From NCBI GenBank assembly GCA_024220505.1, contig JAKZZE010000001.1, positions 1,984,001 to 2,048,000 of the forward strand: 64,000 nucleotides of DNA. The letters are read 5' to 3'. The notes beneath the pieces are model-generated. The model had not been told where the DNA came from. It searched no databases and saw only the letters and a list, made by a program, of their open reading frames with translations. The translations under genes were made by a program, and so were the position numbers. Numbering within the stretch: position 1 is the first letter of the stretch; each line of letters starts with the position of its first letter. Source of the stretch: Rhizopus arrhizus. Its lineage: Eukaryota; Mucoromycota; Mucoromycetes; Mucorales; Rhizopodaceae. Positions 48,256 through 60,007 of this stretch are shown piece by piece.

Positions 48256-48520
48256 ATACAGTCACTGCAAAAAGTGATTACGGTTTTAAAATTCAATGTT
48301 TCACTTCCAAACGGATTGAACGGGTCCGGACGGACATTCATTATATTATTTTATCTTTTGCGCTCATTTGGACCATAAATAAAGTATCATGTTTAAGCAA
48401 AATTTAATGTTGCCCAAAAACCTTGTCGCTCAGTAATTACCATTTATAAAATTCTTTGCATTTTATTTTTATACTAGTTTCTTGTTCCCTTGAAAATGTG
48501 CTTGTAGTTCTTTTTTTCTC
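48256..48520 (+). repeat. Dispersed repeat, copy B, with an internal insertion
   Basis: Starts TACAGTCACTGCAAAAAGTG then ATTACGGTTTTAAAATTCAATG, matching copy A. The second block (TTTAATGTTGCCCAAAAACC) comes about 110 bp later, whereas in copy A the two are adjacent. The extra segment is bounded by near-identical ATT(C/T)AATG strings, so this copy carries an insertion or copy A a deletion. Confidence 0.5.
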
Positions 48521-48957
48521 TTTTTGACAATAAACCAAGCAGTAAAACGAACATTAACTACAATTATCATAAACAAATTTCTTATTATGAAAATGTGCTT
48601 CATCTTCAGTTTAGCTGCAAAGCTTCATTTTTGTTTTGACAGCAAAGTATATTTGATAAACATGCGAATTGGCGTCTTTATGAAGCTTGTAGTGTGTTAA
48701 AAAAGATGTTGCTGGCAGTAATCTTTTAAATATATAATGATTGATTGCAGCCAGATTGAGATATCCACTTTTCGCAAAGTCTTTTTGAACCAATCAGTAT
48801 ATCATTATGTCATTGGCGTATGAAGAGAGCATAGGAAAAGTACGTGAGATCAGATATCAAAGTTGTTAATTCTACAGTGAAAACCGTACAGGCATATGCT
48901 ACAACTCAGAGCTACTTTAAATGTAATGATTAATGTTATCGTTTTGATTCTTTTAAA

Positions 48958-49239
48958 ATGAGTTCCATAAAAGAGCTTCTTTCTTCTTCAATCATTACTA
49001 TGGAAAAAAGACAATTGTGGATTCATTCACTGAAGAAAAGATGTGCTTTTGCTACCAATAGTTATATTGAACCATATCATAACCAGTTAAATTCGTATTA
49101 CTTTAGTCGTACTAGAAATACTTGCGTGGATAGAATGACCTATATTCTTTTACAAGTTGTATCATTAACTATCAACAAGACAATGTACATGTTCTGTTTG
49201 GTGCAGAAAGAAATATTTTTATCAAGAAAGGACAGATAG
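48958..49239 (+). pseudogene. Decayed transposase C-terminus, possibly MULE-like
   Basis: A 93-codon frame containing EPYHNQLNSYYFSRTRNTC and VDRMTYILLQVV. The 'HNQLK..Y..R.RN.R.DRL...L' arrangement is what I associate with the end of MULE-type transposases in fungi. No catalytic region or terminal repeats are visible. Assignment is tentative. Confidence 0.35.
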
Positions 49240-50267
49240 CATTGATTTTGATGAATTAACTTATATAATCACTAAAAACATAGATAATGTAAATTGTTTA
49301 ATTTTTTATGTCAACACAACTTAAAAGTCTACCTGATGTACTGCTTTTCGGTAGATTTCAAAAGCAACCTTCTTCATAATGACACAAAATAATACCCTAT
49401 ACATTGCTATTGGGAACATTGGTTGTCAAAGCAGAAGGATTTTAAGTTGCATCAGATCCCTTTTAGTAAGCATATTTAAACTTTATGAACTCTTTTGGAT
49501 GTCAATGATACCTTCCTTGGTTTTTTAGATGACTCTACAGCCATTGATTCACGAGAGCCCAAATATCAGCTATCATCTGAAATGTAGGTTTGACCTGTTG
49601 AAAAACAATGATAGAAGCTCTATATTCCTCTGAAAGTTTTTCTCTAGGATTTTTGCAAGTATCGGTGTTGATTGAATTCACTTTAATGCAAAAAGAGAAA
49701 GACAAATATGTTTTATTCATGTGATTCATTCTCTATCCTATTGTTTTATGTTCCGTTGGATTCTGTCAGGAGATATACAGTCATTGCAGAAAGCGAATGT
49801 CTTTAATCACCCATTCTCACTTTTGAGCAGCCACAGAAAAACTAAATTATGGATCTTTTGAAATCATTGTCTATTAGAGGTCGAGTTGCATTGGACATAT
49901 TCTCTGCTTATTTTTAATTGGTTTATACTTTTTTTATTAATAGCCATGGTAACAATAACACAGTGCTTTTAATACATTATATTTATTGAAGTTGTAAGAA
50001 CACGATTGTTGCTAAATAGATTAAGTAAATACATGTTTTTGTGATCTTTACAAACATTTACATTATACGCTTTCGCATATCAGAGTATGTCCCCCTCTTT
50101 TTTTTATTGAATGCTTATTCTATAAATAAACACATTGTATTGCACAATAGATAATTCCTATTTTTGTTATTGTTCTCATTCTCTAATGATTCACATTTCG
50201 TTCATCTTGAAGTTCACAAGTATTCATCTAAATCGTTTTGAATGAACTGAACATGACTACAGTTAAA

Positions 50268-52128
50268 TTAGCTTACCTTTGCAACAGATAAATAATTATT
50301 ATTTTCATTCATCATGTTAAGCATCATACAACTATTGCGTCTTGAAGAAATGGTTTTATCCTATATTCATTTAATACAAATCCTCATTTTATCAATTAAC
50401 AAAACAACTTGCCTCATCAAGCATCAAATCATCCGTTATTTTCCTCTTATCTAAAGTCAACAAGAGTCAGCATACAATAAAGCAAATCAAAATGTGTGTA
50501 CCTTCTTCTGACGATTTACTATGAAAAGAAAAGAGTGACATCAAGGAGGGATGTCTGATGGTTGGTATACCATTCCAAGAATGAGACGATGTACGTTTGT
50601 TGGCCACCTCAAGTTTTGATAAAGAGGGTAATGATTTCACTTGCGTAAGATCTTCATGGCCAAATAATCTGTGGAATTTAGGAATACTTGATGCCCTGCG
50701 TGAGATGCTATTGAGTGGGAAGACGGGGTCTAGTGTTTCTAGAGATAGTTGTAAGCATTGATTTAAGAATATGACTATATTTGTTTTAATGAATATTTTA
50801 TAGGATCAGATCAATAACAGGCTTACTGTTATTCCAAAAGATGCTTTCAAAGTCAACAATGGACTGCTGACCTTTGAGGTACGGACGAAATGGTTCTGCA
50901 AATCGGGTGGTTGTTGCCAAATGAAACCGAAATCCATTTGATCCTTCTGGTTGTACAAGACCAATGATAGAAGAAGACGATGAAGAGATTGTTTCTGTAT
51001 CAAGATCTTCTTGATCAACGTAAACAAGTACGCATGGACTCTAAATACAGTGAGTTAAGGAAAGCTTTCTTTTCTGCAGTGTACCTTATATTTCGATTTG
51101 ATAAAAGTATCTTGATTATAAACATTACAAAACACAGGTACATTATTCCACAGTTGGTAATATATCTTATCGTTTGATTCTTTTACAATTCATTAGCTTT
51201 TTCTTTCATCGTCAGCAGTCAACATTTACCGAATTGTCTTCTCAAGGCTCTTGTTTTGTTATAAACTGATTGAAAATCTAACAATCTCTACTGATCTTTT
51301 ATAAAAAACAGCTTTGGGCCCTTATGAAAATAGCGTTCAAATGTAGACACGTCCTCTTCTTTTTTGATTGCTGACAATATAAACCATCCTTCATGCCCTG
51401 ATGAATAATGATAAGAATATGACCTAATTATTTTATGTGTGTACCAGGTAAACCAACTAATAACTCAATGCTTTTAATATCTGCCCAACCTTTGAATTTC
51501 AGTCTGTTCTTTGCTGTATTCTTTAATTTTTTACTCTCTAATTGTTTAATATCAAAGCAACAAGATCGACTGGCCACAAGTATTTTATCTGTGAATAAAA
51601 ACAATGTCAGTTTTCTTGAAGACTTGTTTGTTACACGGTTGATTTCTAATACATCCAGATGACAAACAAAGGATCTAGTTTGATTCACCAACGAACACTA
51701 GTAGAATCTTTAGTTGGTAATAAACCAAGACACTTTCAATAACTCACAGGTGAATCTTGGATGATTTGATAGAGTGTCATGAGTAAAGTAATCTTTTTTG
51801 TAGTGTCATCATCATCCATGATAGCAATCTCTCTTGATTTATCACAAGCCCATTTCAATCCCCAATAGTCTGGATGATCACTGGGTGTTAGTGAAAGGAT
51901 ATTTTTAAGCATCATCGAATATCGACTGATGCGTTGAACTGGTTCCATCAGAACATCTTGCAATCTTTTCTTTTTAAACTCTGGATGCTGACTGACTTTT
52001 AATAGGAATTTTTTATAAGCAAGGTTATTTTTATATTCTTTTGTATGTATTCTTTGTGCTTCTTCTTGTTCCAGCAAGTATTTTCTATAGCAGCATTCGA
52101 ATTGCTTCATCTAATTCAAAGTCAGTAA

Positions 52129-52163
<35 letters not shown>

Positions 52164-52782
52164 AATTTGTTTTTTATTTACATAGCATTGACAAATAAAA
52201 CCAAACTTATCTGGCTGCTGCTCAAGTTGATTTAGGAATCTTTTGTTAACAAGCATGATTTGATCAACATTTAAAAAGATTTTGTTGAATTTAAATAGGT
52301 TTAAAATCTTTTGTTGTTTTATGGTTGATCTTATTGGATTCACTACATGATTTATCAATATTTCAAGTGTTTTCACAAAAGATTTTTCTGTTTTTATAAA
52401 TTCTTGGATACGAAAAGCTCTCTTGTCATCATCCCTTGAGAACTAGATTGAAATTTAACAAGCGATTGATAATGTCGAATGGCTTACGTGATTTTGTATG
52501 TTATTTGAAGGAACAAGTACTTTTTCTGTTATTTTCAAATCGTTTGTTAAGCTTGTTCCTAAAATATTAAGAAATCGCTCTAATTGATATTGCTCATCTA
52601 TTTTACATTAGCTTTCCTATTTTATTTGCTTTATCTTTTCATACTTTGTGTCCTATGTTTATCAGGTACAATCAAATCCAAATGATGACTCTATAAAATA
52701 AAATGAATGGGAAAAAAAGTATCTTTTTTTTTTGTACTTTTTCAAAATGATGTGAATGATTTAAAGTAGGAGTTTGCTCCAT
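50268..52782 (-). CDS. RhoGEF (DH plus PH-like region), 13 exons
   Basis: Second Rho exchange factor of the window; 613 aa. Exons in order: 52782-52738, 52690-52645, 52597-52488, 52442-52182, 52110-51748, 51697-51445, 51397-51351, 51287-51230, 51179-51085, 51040-50827, 50738-50520, 50450-50413, 50360-50268. All phases close. The DH domain starts RAFRIQEFIKTEKSFVKTLE (about residue 72) and includes LQDVLMEPVQRISRYSMMLK, the PVQR helix. The PH-like part starts LVNQTRSFVCHLDVLEI and LTLFLFTDKILVASR. Then comes a conserved-looking tail (YQLWNNVPVFCNVY, PCVLVYVDQEDLDTET) and a Ser-rich end. Three points are odd: intron 4 contains a 28-nt T run (plus-strand sense), an in-frame TAG near 51289 is removed by a 63-nt in-frame intron (GTGTCT...AGTAG), and the last intron is GC-AG (GAG/GCAAGT). 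The final exon is the least certain. The target GTPase is unknown. Confidence 0.8.
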
Positions 52783-52970
52783 TTTTAATAGTTTCCAATG
52801 ATGTGAATAGCCATGGTTTGAGAGATTTGTTCTGAGTTTCTATTTTTGAGTCAAAAAAAAAAAAAAGCATTTTTACACACATTCTATTTACATTGATTAA
52901 AGTCATAAAGATACAAAAAAAGAAAAAGAATGAAAGGATTATTTTTTTTTATCAATTAAAGTATTTATTA

Positions 52971-53276
52971 TTAAATATTAGCGCGATAATTAACTAATAC
53001 AGCAATACTATGATATCCTTGCTTTTTATTCACTTTGGTATTCCTTATGACTTGTTCATCAAATTCTGATTCTATACTTTCTTCAGTTATAAATGATTTT
53101 AGACAATCTGCTTCTGTTGTTGTAATAAAGGAATCAATAGATGACTTTCTGTCATAATCTAAACTACTGTGTGTATAATAAATATCGCTATTTGATAAGA
53201 ACCGTACACTTTTTGATTTTTGTTCTTTTTTAATTGTAAATGAATGTCTTTTTATCCATTCTCTTATTGTTGGCAT
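52971..53276 (-). CDS. Hypothetical protein, 101 aa
   Basis: Start taken at MPTIREW (53276); an upstream in-frame start would add a Phe-rich low-complexity leader and is rejected. The product is unrecognised: a basic N-terminus (IREWIKRHSFTIKKEQKSKS), then Ser/Thr/Asp-rich segments (HSSLDYDRKSSIDSF) and an acidic patch (EESIESEFDEQ). Probably soluble. Support is limited to open-frame length and non-repetitive composition. Confidence 0.45.
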   Translation of the reverse strand: MPTIREWIKRHSFTIKKEQKSKSVRFLSNSDIYYTHSSLDYDRKSSIDSFITTTEADCLKSFITEESIESEFDEQVIRNTKVNKKQGYHSIAVLVNYRANI

Positions 53277-54053
53277 AATGAAAAAGAGTAAAAGAAAATA
53301 GAAAGAAAAAAAAAAGGGGGGAGAAAGAAAAAAGAAGTTGTAATTCCTATTTTCCCATTCATGCATAAATACATTATGCTATCTCTTTCATAGTCACACC
53401 CTACATGTTAAAGAGACAGAGACAGTTGGCATTCATCATCCAAATTATCGTGTTGTGTAACAAAATGATATTCCACATGAATCAAATTCCTTCTTCTTGA
53501 TCCATTTACTATCATCTGTTTCGTTTTTCATTGTCTGTGATTTTAAAAGATGGATAGTTTATGTCAACAGACACGAATCATTTTATTCTCTTTATTCATT
53601 CTATATTTGATTAAATCTAAACATGTTGCTTTGAAATAGAATAGTCGAGATGTGTACTAGAGTACTTGAAGAACTAGTCTTCTTTTTTAAAATAAAATAA
53701 AATATTTGCAGTGAGTCAACATAAAAAGAATAAAGAAAAAATAAAGTTAATATCCAGTGAGATCGTACTTGTTTTGTATTTCATAATCTCAGAAAAGAAC
53801 ATGTTTGATTTAATTCAAATTAATGCTTGCTCTTTAAACTTAAATCAGAGCTCTAAGAGAGTGATCAGGCAGAAGGTTCTGTTCTAGGCTCAATCATCGA
53901 ATTAACATATGAATTTAATTATAAACATGCTACAAAATAGTTACACACCAAACAGTGGGGACATAAAGTTCAGTGACCCAAAAAAAGGGAAATTTGGCCA
54001 TTTTTTAATATATCATTTTCCAGTGAGGACAAAGAAAAAGATTCATTGTTTAT

Positions 54054-54086
<33 letters not shown>

Positions 54087-54470
54087 TCTTAACCATTCCC
54101 CCTCTTATTTTTTTAAATGAAATAAAAACTTGAATGACCTATTGATTCCTCTTGTTCATGTATCAAAATAACAAGAACCGTTTTGACCCGACTCTTGATA
54201 CCATTTAAGTCTTTTTATTACCTTTTATGGGGCAATGCCTACCAACATGTGAAAATAAACAACGCGATTTGATGTTACACTATTCCTTGATCTCGCGTTT
54301 TTATTTTATTTTTATTCATTACGTCAAAAGTAGGATGGTTTCCACAAATCATATGCTGTGGCAAAAGTAAGTAAATCGGAAGGAGATCACGTCTTTTTTA
54401 GAGCGTGTATATAAAAAAGAGAGTATAAATTAGCTTGCCTTTATTTTTTTAATTTTTATTATTCATCAAA
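53277..54470. other. Divergent intergenic region
   Basis: About 1.2 kb. It contains a T run at 54056-54084 and a TATA box for the gene at 54471. No gene or RNA is recognised. Confidence 0.4.
54408..54416 (+). promoter_or_regulatory. TATA box of the small secreted protein gene
   Basis: TATATAAAA 63 bp upstream of the ATG; a second weaker TATAAA sits at about 54424. Confidence 0.5.
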
Positions 54471-54865
54471 ATGAAGTTTACATATTTTACTGCTCTTATT
54501 ACTTTGATTGCTTATTTCACTTTGGCTTCGCCCATTGCAAAAGTACAGCCTACTGAATTGGTCAGTGGAAATAATACATTGACTAACCAAAGGTAAACAA
54601 ACAACATTTGCTTTATTTATTCCATAACACTCATCTTGTCTGTAGTCTTTCTTCTTCAGAACCTCTTATGGCTGATAAAGTTACCTCGACTGTTGTTCCT
54701 ACGACTACATCCGGTACGGCTGTATATACAGCTGTGGCTAGTATTACAATCATTGGTCAAGAAGGTATGGTTCATGCACAGAGCTCTGATGCCTCTTCTT
54801 CTACAACCGCATATTCTTTGGCTTTGTTATTAATAACAACTACTGCTACTTGTCTTTTAATTTAA
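54471..54865 (+). CDS. Small secreted Ser/Thr-rich, GPI-type protein
   Basis: Two exons, 54471-54592 and 54646-54865; 113 aa. A signal peptide covers residues 1 to about 20 (MKFTYFTALITLIAYFTLAS). The mature part is rich in Ser/Thr/Val (STVVPTTTSGTAVYTAVASI), good for O-mannosylation, with one NNT N-glycosylation site. The C-terminus has small residues (SSDASSSTTA) followed by a hydrophobic tail ending the protein (LALLLITTTATCLLI), the layout of a GPI-anchor signal. Likely a cell-wall or surface protein. No family is recognised. Confidence 0.75.
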
Positions 54866-54970
54866 TACCACATTTATTACATTTTTTATAATCTCTAATT
54901 TTATATTATTCTCTTTAATAAATATTTTCTTTTACAATTTATATTTATTGTCTCTCATTCTATTTATTTT

Positions 54971-56117
54971 TTAAAACCTTGTGAGTGGTAAAGGTTCCAT
55001 AAATCGGTGTCTAAGATAAGGTCCCAAAAACAATCGACCTGTCATGACCATGAAACTCAATTGGCCCATGATTCCTACACATTGACCCAGCCTGGATTGA
55101 GGCTGCTTTTTGAAATACTTGACTTCAATGGCACATACCAATCCGTGCAAACTAAAAAAACAAAGGTTTTCAAGTGTCACCTTTCGACAGACACTCCACA
55201 CAATCAATTCATGAAATATTGCACTCGCTGTAAATGAAAGAAGACCACGTCCTTGTACTGTCGAAAGAAACCCCTTTGGCTTCTTCTTTTCTTTCTTGTC
55301 ATTGGCTTTAGAGAATACTTGTGCGTGTAACAGGTTGCGAATATGTTTGTTCCATCGACGACTGAAGAAGAAACATGAGAAAACACTTGTACTCACTTCT
55401 TTTTTTCTTACCTCCAAAAATCTCTAGGGCTTTTTAAGACACAATAAACTATTAATTCCTCTCTCTCTCTCTCTTTCTCTTTTGTTGATATATTTTCTTT
55501 CTTTCTTACCTGGTGGCCAAAAATGGTGAATCAAACATATCTTCCATTTTCAAACCCGTCATGACCTGCACAACACCTGCTGCCATGTCCATAAAGCCCA
55601 TGATCAAATAGGCATCGATACCATACAAGAAAGTATATATCAAGCTTGTCTTACTGAACCAAGGGTACCTCAGCATTAAATCGGGTTTAGAAGGTAAAAG
55701 AGGTTGTACGCCATATACAAGGATCAAGAGCTTCAAGATACCTCTGCCTGTCTTGACAAGACCTTGGACATAGACGTTCCCTTCTACTGGTGATCGATCG
55801 ATCACGGTTTCAAAGATGGCCCGGGTCCACTCTTTCACTGAAAACGCATCGAGAGGTAAACCTGCACTGTAGGATGCAACAAACCAAGGAACTGTCGCAA
55901 AGGCCACGTTAGCTGGGGAAGAAGGCGAGGCGATGACCAAGGGCACGAGAGCGTGTGCAGTGGTGATGGCCACACGTAATTGGGTTTTGGAGACTGTTCT
56001 TTGGTATTTTAAAAGGATATAGTCAGTACCCAACATACAAACATAAAGACCCGTCAGAGGAAGTGCAGGTATAACGATAGGATCTGGCAATCGTAAGTTG
56101 AGTAATGGTGATGACAT
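54971..56117 (-). CDS. MBOAT/wax-synthase-like membrane acyltransferase, paralogue 1
   Basis: Predicted multi-pass ER acyltransferase; the family esterifies fatty alcohols, sterols or diacylglycerol, and the acceptor here is unknown. Exons 56117-55510, 55429-55412 (an 18-nt micro-exon encoding the core of SPRDFW) and 55361-54971; 338 aa. Hydrophobic segments start at residue ~12. Conserved wax-synthase blocks: LRYPWFSKTSLIYTFLYGID, MFDSPFLAT-SPRDFW-SRRWNKHIRNLLH, then SAIFHELIVWSVCR with the catalytic-type His in FHE, and GQLSFMVMTGRLFLGPYLR. The micro-exon is required, because without it the SPRDFW motif conserved in the neighbour is lost. It is arranged divergently (head-to-head) with paralogue 2, about 350 bp between ATGs. 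Confidence 0.85.
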
Positions 56118-56470
56118 TTTATTTGAAGTAAATATAAAAAAAAAGAAGGAAATTAAGTGTCACATTAATAGAAAGTGAGTGTATTTTATGAACTCCACTT
56201 TTCTTCTTTTATGCAAATACCCTTGCTTACAGTGGAATAAAAAAAAAAGAGAGAGAGAGAACAAAAAAACTGTTTGTTCTCTTTACATCTTCTGCAGTCT
56301 TTCCGCTTAGAAACGGTCGAAAATGGAAAATAAAATCAGCTAGGCTTGGCCATCACTTTTATCGAAACTTGTTCTTTTTATTGGTCAAGTTTAATCATTC
56401 CTTTCGTCAAGCATTTATGTCGGACTTTAAGATAATATAAAATGACTTCTTTTGCTTTTTTCGCAACTCA
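56118..56470. promoter_or_regulatory. Shared divergent promoter of the two acyltransferase genes
   Basis: 353 bp between two start codons. It contains an A and GAGAGAGA tract at 56239-56260 and AT-rich stretches near both ends. Shared control of the paralogues is inferred from layout only. Confidence 0.45.
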
Positions 56471-57654
56471 ATGAATGAGGATTACACTCAACCACCCCTT
56501 GTAGACATCACACTACCATCAGCCTTCATCTTGTCCTATTCTCACCTCACTATTCTCTATCTTTCTTCATTTGTGCTTGATCTCATATTGTTGAGAAACC
56601 AAATCCGATTCAATCCAATCTGTGTGCGCGTCTTCATTGCTCTTTTTCATGCTTCACTTCCCTTAATCTTCATTTCACCCAGTCGACTATTTAATGTCTT
56701 TTTTATTGGCATCCCTTGGTTCTTTGCTGTTCATGCTGCATACATGCCACCAAATGATTTAAGTCCCGCACGCTTTTTCAAAAGTCTATTAAAAATGACC
56801 AGCATACCATCAACAGCACCAACAAAGGTCATTCGATATCGAGGTGCAGTCAACATCTGCTTAGGTATCCTCAAGCTGTCATTCATGGCATTGTTTATAG
56901 ACCCCTTGCTACCTCAAAAGCCGATCTTTGCACTCTACTATGCTTGGTTTCATCCAATAAGTTTGTTGTATACAGTCCTGTACGGTATCAAAGTCTATTG
57001 TATATTAGGGGTCGTGGATATTGGACTTGGCGTAGAACAGATAGTGACAGGTTGGGAAATGATTCAACTGTTTGATTCACCCGTTCTTTCGACGAGTCCA
57101 AGAGATTTTTGGAGGTAAAGATGATGATATCATTCGTATGAGAGATTATTCATATTTGTGTATACAGTCGAAGATGGAATCGGATCGTTCGTAACGTGTT
57201 ACATACAAAAGTGTTTTCAGTACAAGATTTCAACAATAAAAAACAAAAGGAACCTGAAATTCAAAAGGTAGAAAACATGACTGGTGATGACAGTGAAGAA
57301 CAAGAGGTCTTTGTGATCGTCCAACAATCAAAATCGACGCGTCAACAAAAAAAACCAAAGCTTAAGCCAAAAGTTAATATGTTTGGGCGTGGCCTTGTGA
57401 CTTTTTTTGTCAGTGGTCTGTTTCATGAGATGATCATCATGAGCACCTGTCGAAAGATCACCTTAGAAAACCTCACTTTCTTTCTACTCCAAGGCTTTGT
57501 GGTAGCTCTTGAAGTAGCTTTGCGCCGTCAGGGATTACTAAGAAAGGTTCCTCAAGGTAAAACAAGAGTCTTTTGTATTATGGCCCAATTGATCTTTATG
57601 GCCATTACCGGTCGATTGTTCCTAGGCCCCTTTCTTCGATATGAATTTATTTAG
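56471..57654 (+). CDS. MBOAT/wax-synthase-like membrane acyltransferase, paralogue 2
   Basis: Two exons, 56471-57114 and 57168-57654; 376 aa. Same blocks as paralogue 1: YAWFHPISLLYTVLYGIKVY, LFDSPVLSTSPRDFWRSRRWN-type motif (spliced at the same codon, TGG-AG/T), SGLFHEMIIMSTCRKITLEN and AQLIFMAITGRLFLGPFLRYEF. Here the segment that forms the micro-exon of paralogue 1 is fused to exon 1, so one intron differs. It has a longer polar insertion (KKQKEPEIQ... QQKKPKLKPK) before the FHE block. It arose by local inverted duplication; the two proteins have clearly diverged. Confidence 0.87.
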
Positions 57655-57672
57655 AAAATAAAAACTTATTTA

Positions 57673-58872
57673 TTATAAACGAGTACGGAAAGCAAAAACA
57701 GTTTTGGACGCATAGACATGGTCCTTTTGGAGTACAACAGCACTACGCCAGTCGGGTTTACTAGGTGAATCTGGGTTTCGAGAGGATTCTAAACAAAAAC
57801 CAGCATGAGGTCCCAATTTTAATTTCTTTTGGTCCTGCTTGGCCTCTAATCCTTCAGAGGCTAACCAGCCACCCGTGTAGAATTGGAAAGCAGGTTCAGT
57901 AGTCGAGAAATTTAGTTCGATGCCTGATTCTGGAGAGTAGACATTGACGGCATGACGGAGAGGTAAATCGGTTGTGTCAGTCTTGTAGATATTGTGAATT
58001 ACATAGGGATGATCATAACCTCTTGTTTTTTCCAAATGCTCTAGTCGAGCACCAATTGCTTTACCAGCATTTTTACCCTATACACATACCTAGTCAATAT
58101 ACGCCTTTGCATAAAACTCTATATCTATCTTTACCGAAAAGTTCATCCAAGGCACTTCAGACCAGCTGAGGACCTTTCCCGTAGGCAAACAATTTCCATC
58201 ACATTCCAAGACTGCTTTCACCTCATCCGTCATGGTCACTTGATGGTCCAAAATCTTTGGGCAAAGTTCAACGCCACCCAGATTAAAATAGGAATGATTG
58301 GTCAAGTTGACAATGGTCTCCTTGTCTGTTGTGGCATGATATTCGAGCTGGATTTCATCTTGATCTGTGACGGTGTAGGTCACATGCGTAGTCAAGGTGC
58401 CTGGGTAACCTTGATCACCATCAGGCGAGACCAATTCAAAACGGACCGAGGCAGGTTCTTCTGATACAACCGTAGCTGACCAAATCTTCTTGTCAAATCC
58501 TTGAAGACCACCGTGAAGTGCGTTGGGACCATTGTTGATAGCCAATTGATATGCTTTACCGTCTACTGTAAATTTACCTTCTGTGATACTATGAAGTATT
58601 CAGTGAGTCACTCTATGCATGTTTGCAAATAATAGTTACCGGTTGGCATATCTTCCAACAACAGCACCAAAGAATCGATTGACTGGCTTTTTATAGGATT
58701 CAAACTCGTCAAAGCCCAATACGACATCACGAACAGTACCTGTTTTGTCAGGAGTAAGGATATGTGTAATAGCCGCACCATAAGTCATAATTTTGACAGT
58801 CAAAGTTTTATTTTTGTTAACCAAAGTATATTGATCAACATCAGGAGCGATGGTTAATTTTGTTACAGTCAT
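57673..58872 (-). CDS. Aldose 1-epimerase (galactose mutarotase)
   Basis: Interconverts alpha and beta anomers of aldohexoses, feeding galactose and glucose use. Exons 58872-58640, 58588-58135, 58077-57673; 363 aa. Motifs: YGAAITHILTPDKTG near the start, FFGAVVGRYANRI (substrate-binding Arg), NNGPNALHGG containing the first catalytic-site His, NLTNHSYFNLGG with the second His, YDHPYVIH, and LNFSTTEPAFQFYTGGWL holding the catalytic Glu region. The last block, HAGFCLESSRNPDSPSKPDW, is typical of fungal and animal mutarotases. It is convergent with acyltransferase paralogue 2, only 18 bp between stop codons. Confidence 0.93.
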
Positions 58873-60007
58873 GTTTCTAGTTGAAGAGAAAGAAATGAGA
58901 ATAACTAAGGCTCCCTTTTTATTACCTTGTGGGGTAAATTGCGTAAATAAAAGGAACTTTTTTTCTAAAAAAGCTCCGTGCTTCCCGACGTATTCCGCTT
59001 AATTCTCATGGGAAGCATGTTTTAAAATATAAAACTGGAGAGCTGCTATAGCATATATCTATTCGCATACATTTCTGACATACATTCTCTTTGAATTTAT
59101 GAAAAAATCTTTTCTTTTTGCTTCATAATTTTCTTTATTTCTTTTTTTTGTTATATGATTTTTTTTGTTTATAGGGTATATGATTATTTTATTTGTAATA
59201 GACAAATCTAGGCGGGGTTTTTTTTTATTACAAAAGACAATATGTATCATAAATTGCAGTAACCTTTATTTCTTTCAGCATAAATTTCTTTCGCAGCATC
59301 AGGCTTTATTATTGACTCAATGAAATACATTGACGATATGCAACAGGAGGTAAGCTTTTCTGGGCTAAAAAAAAAAGTTTCAAATAGATTTACATTTTCT
59401 TCATGGCTGCATAATTTTCATATTCAGTAACTTCATCTCTTAAACATTGTCCAAGAAATAGCCTTAGTTTTTCTTTATATGCTAAAAAAAAAGCAAATCT
59501 AATTATATTGTTTGAATTGCAAGTAATTTCAATTTTAAAGATCAGAAACAAAGAAAGAGCAATCATGTTGAAAAACTTATTAATTTTCATTTTAAGGTTG
59601 CCCTTTTTAACATGCAATACCCTTATGAAATGCGACAATTTAGTTACCGTCTTGTTTCTTTATAAAACATGTAGGCTTTGAATTAAGATATCAATATATT
59701 TCACGTATATCATTTTACTTATTTTCTTTATAATACAGTCTGATATCAGTTGTAGTTTGGTCTAGCTAATATGGAACTATAATAAGCCAATATTCAAATC
59801 TACATTTTATCGCGCGTTTTACAATAAAGACTAAATTTGTTGAAAGAACATAGGCCTGACTGGATCAATTTTCATTTTTTGTTTTTCGCTCTTATTAAGT
59901 AAACACAATATTCTATCCTTGAAAATGAATATAACTTTAATATTGATTATTCGTACAAATAGAAAAGCCAACCATTTAAATCCTCCTCTTTTCCATCATT
60001 AAGCAAA
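58873..60007. other. Intergenic region between mutarotase and ARPC4
   Basis: About 1.1 kb, AT-rich. Short frames (e.g. 59390-59638 minus) have no recognisable features. No gene is called. Confidence 0.35.

Larger units (their letters stand above)
47647..50267. other. 2.6-kb gene-poor region with decayed repeats
   Basis: Holds repeat copy B (about 48256-48520), a decayed transposase end (48958-49239), a short string like the repeat start at 49779 (TACAGTCATTGCAGAAAG) and several homopolymers. No host gene is recognised. Confidence 0.45.
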
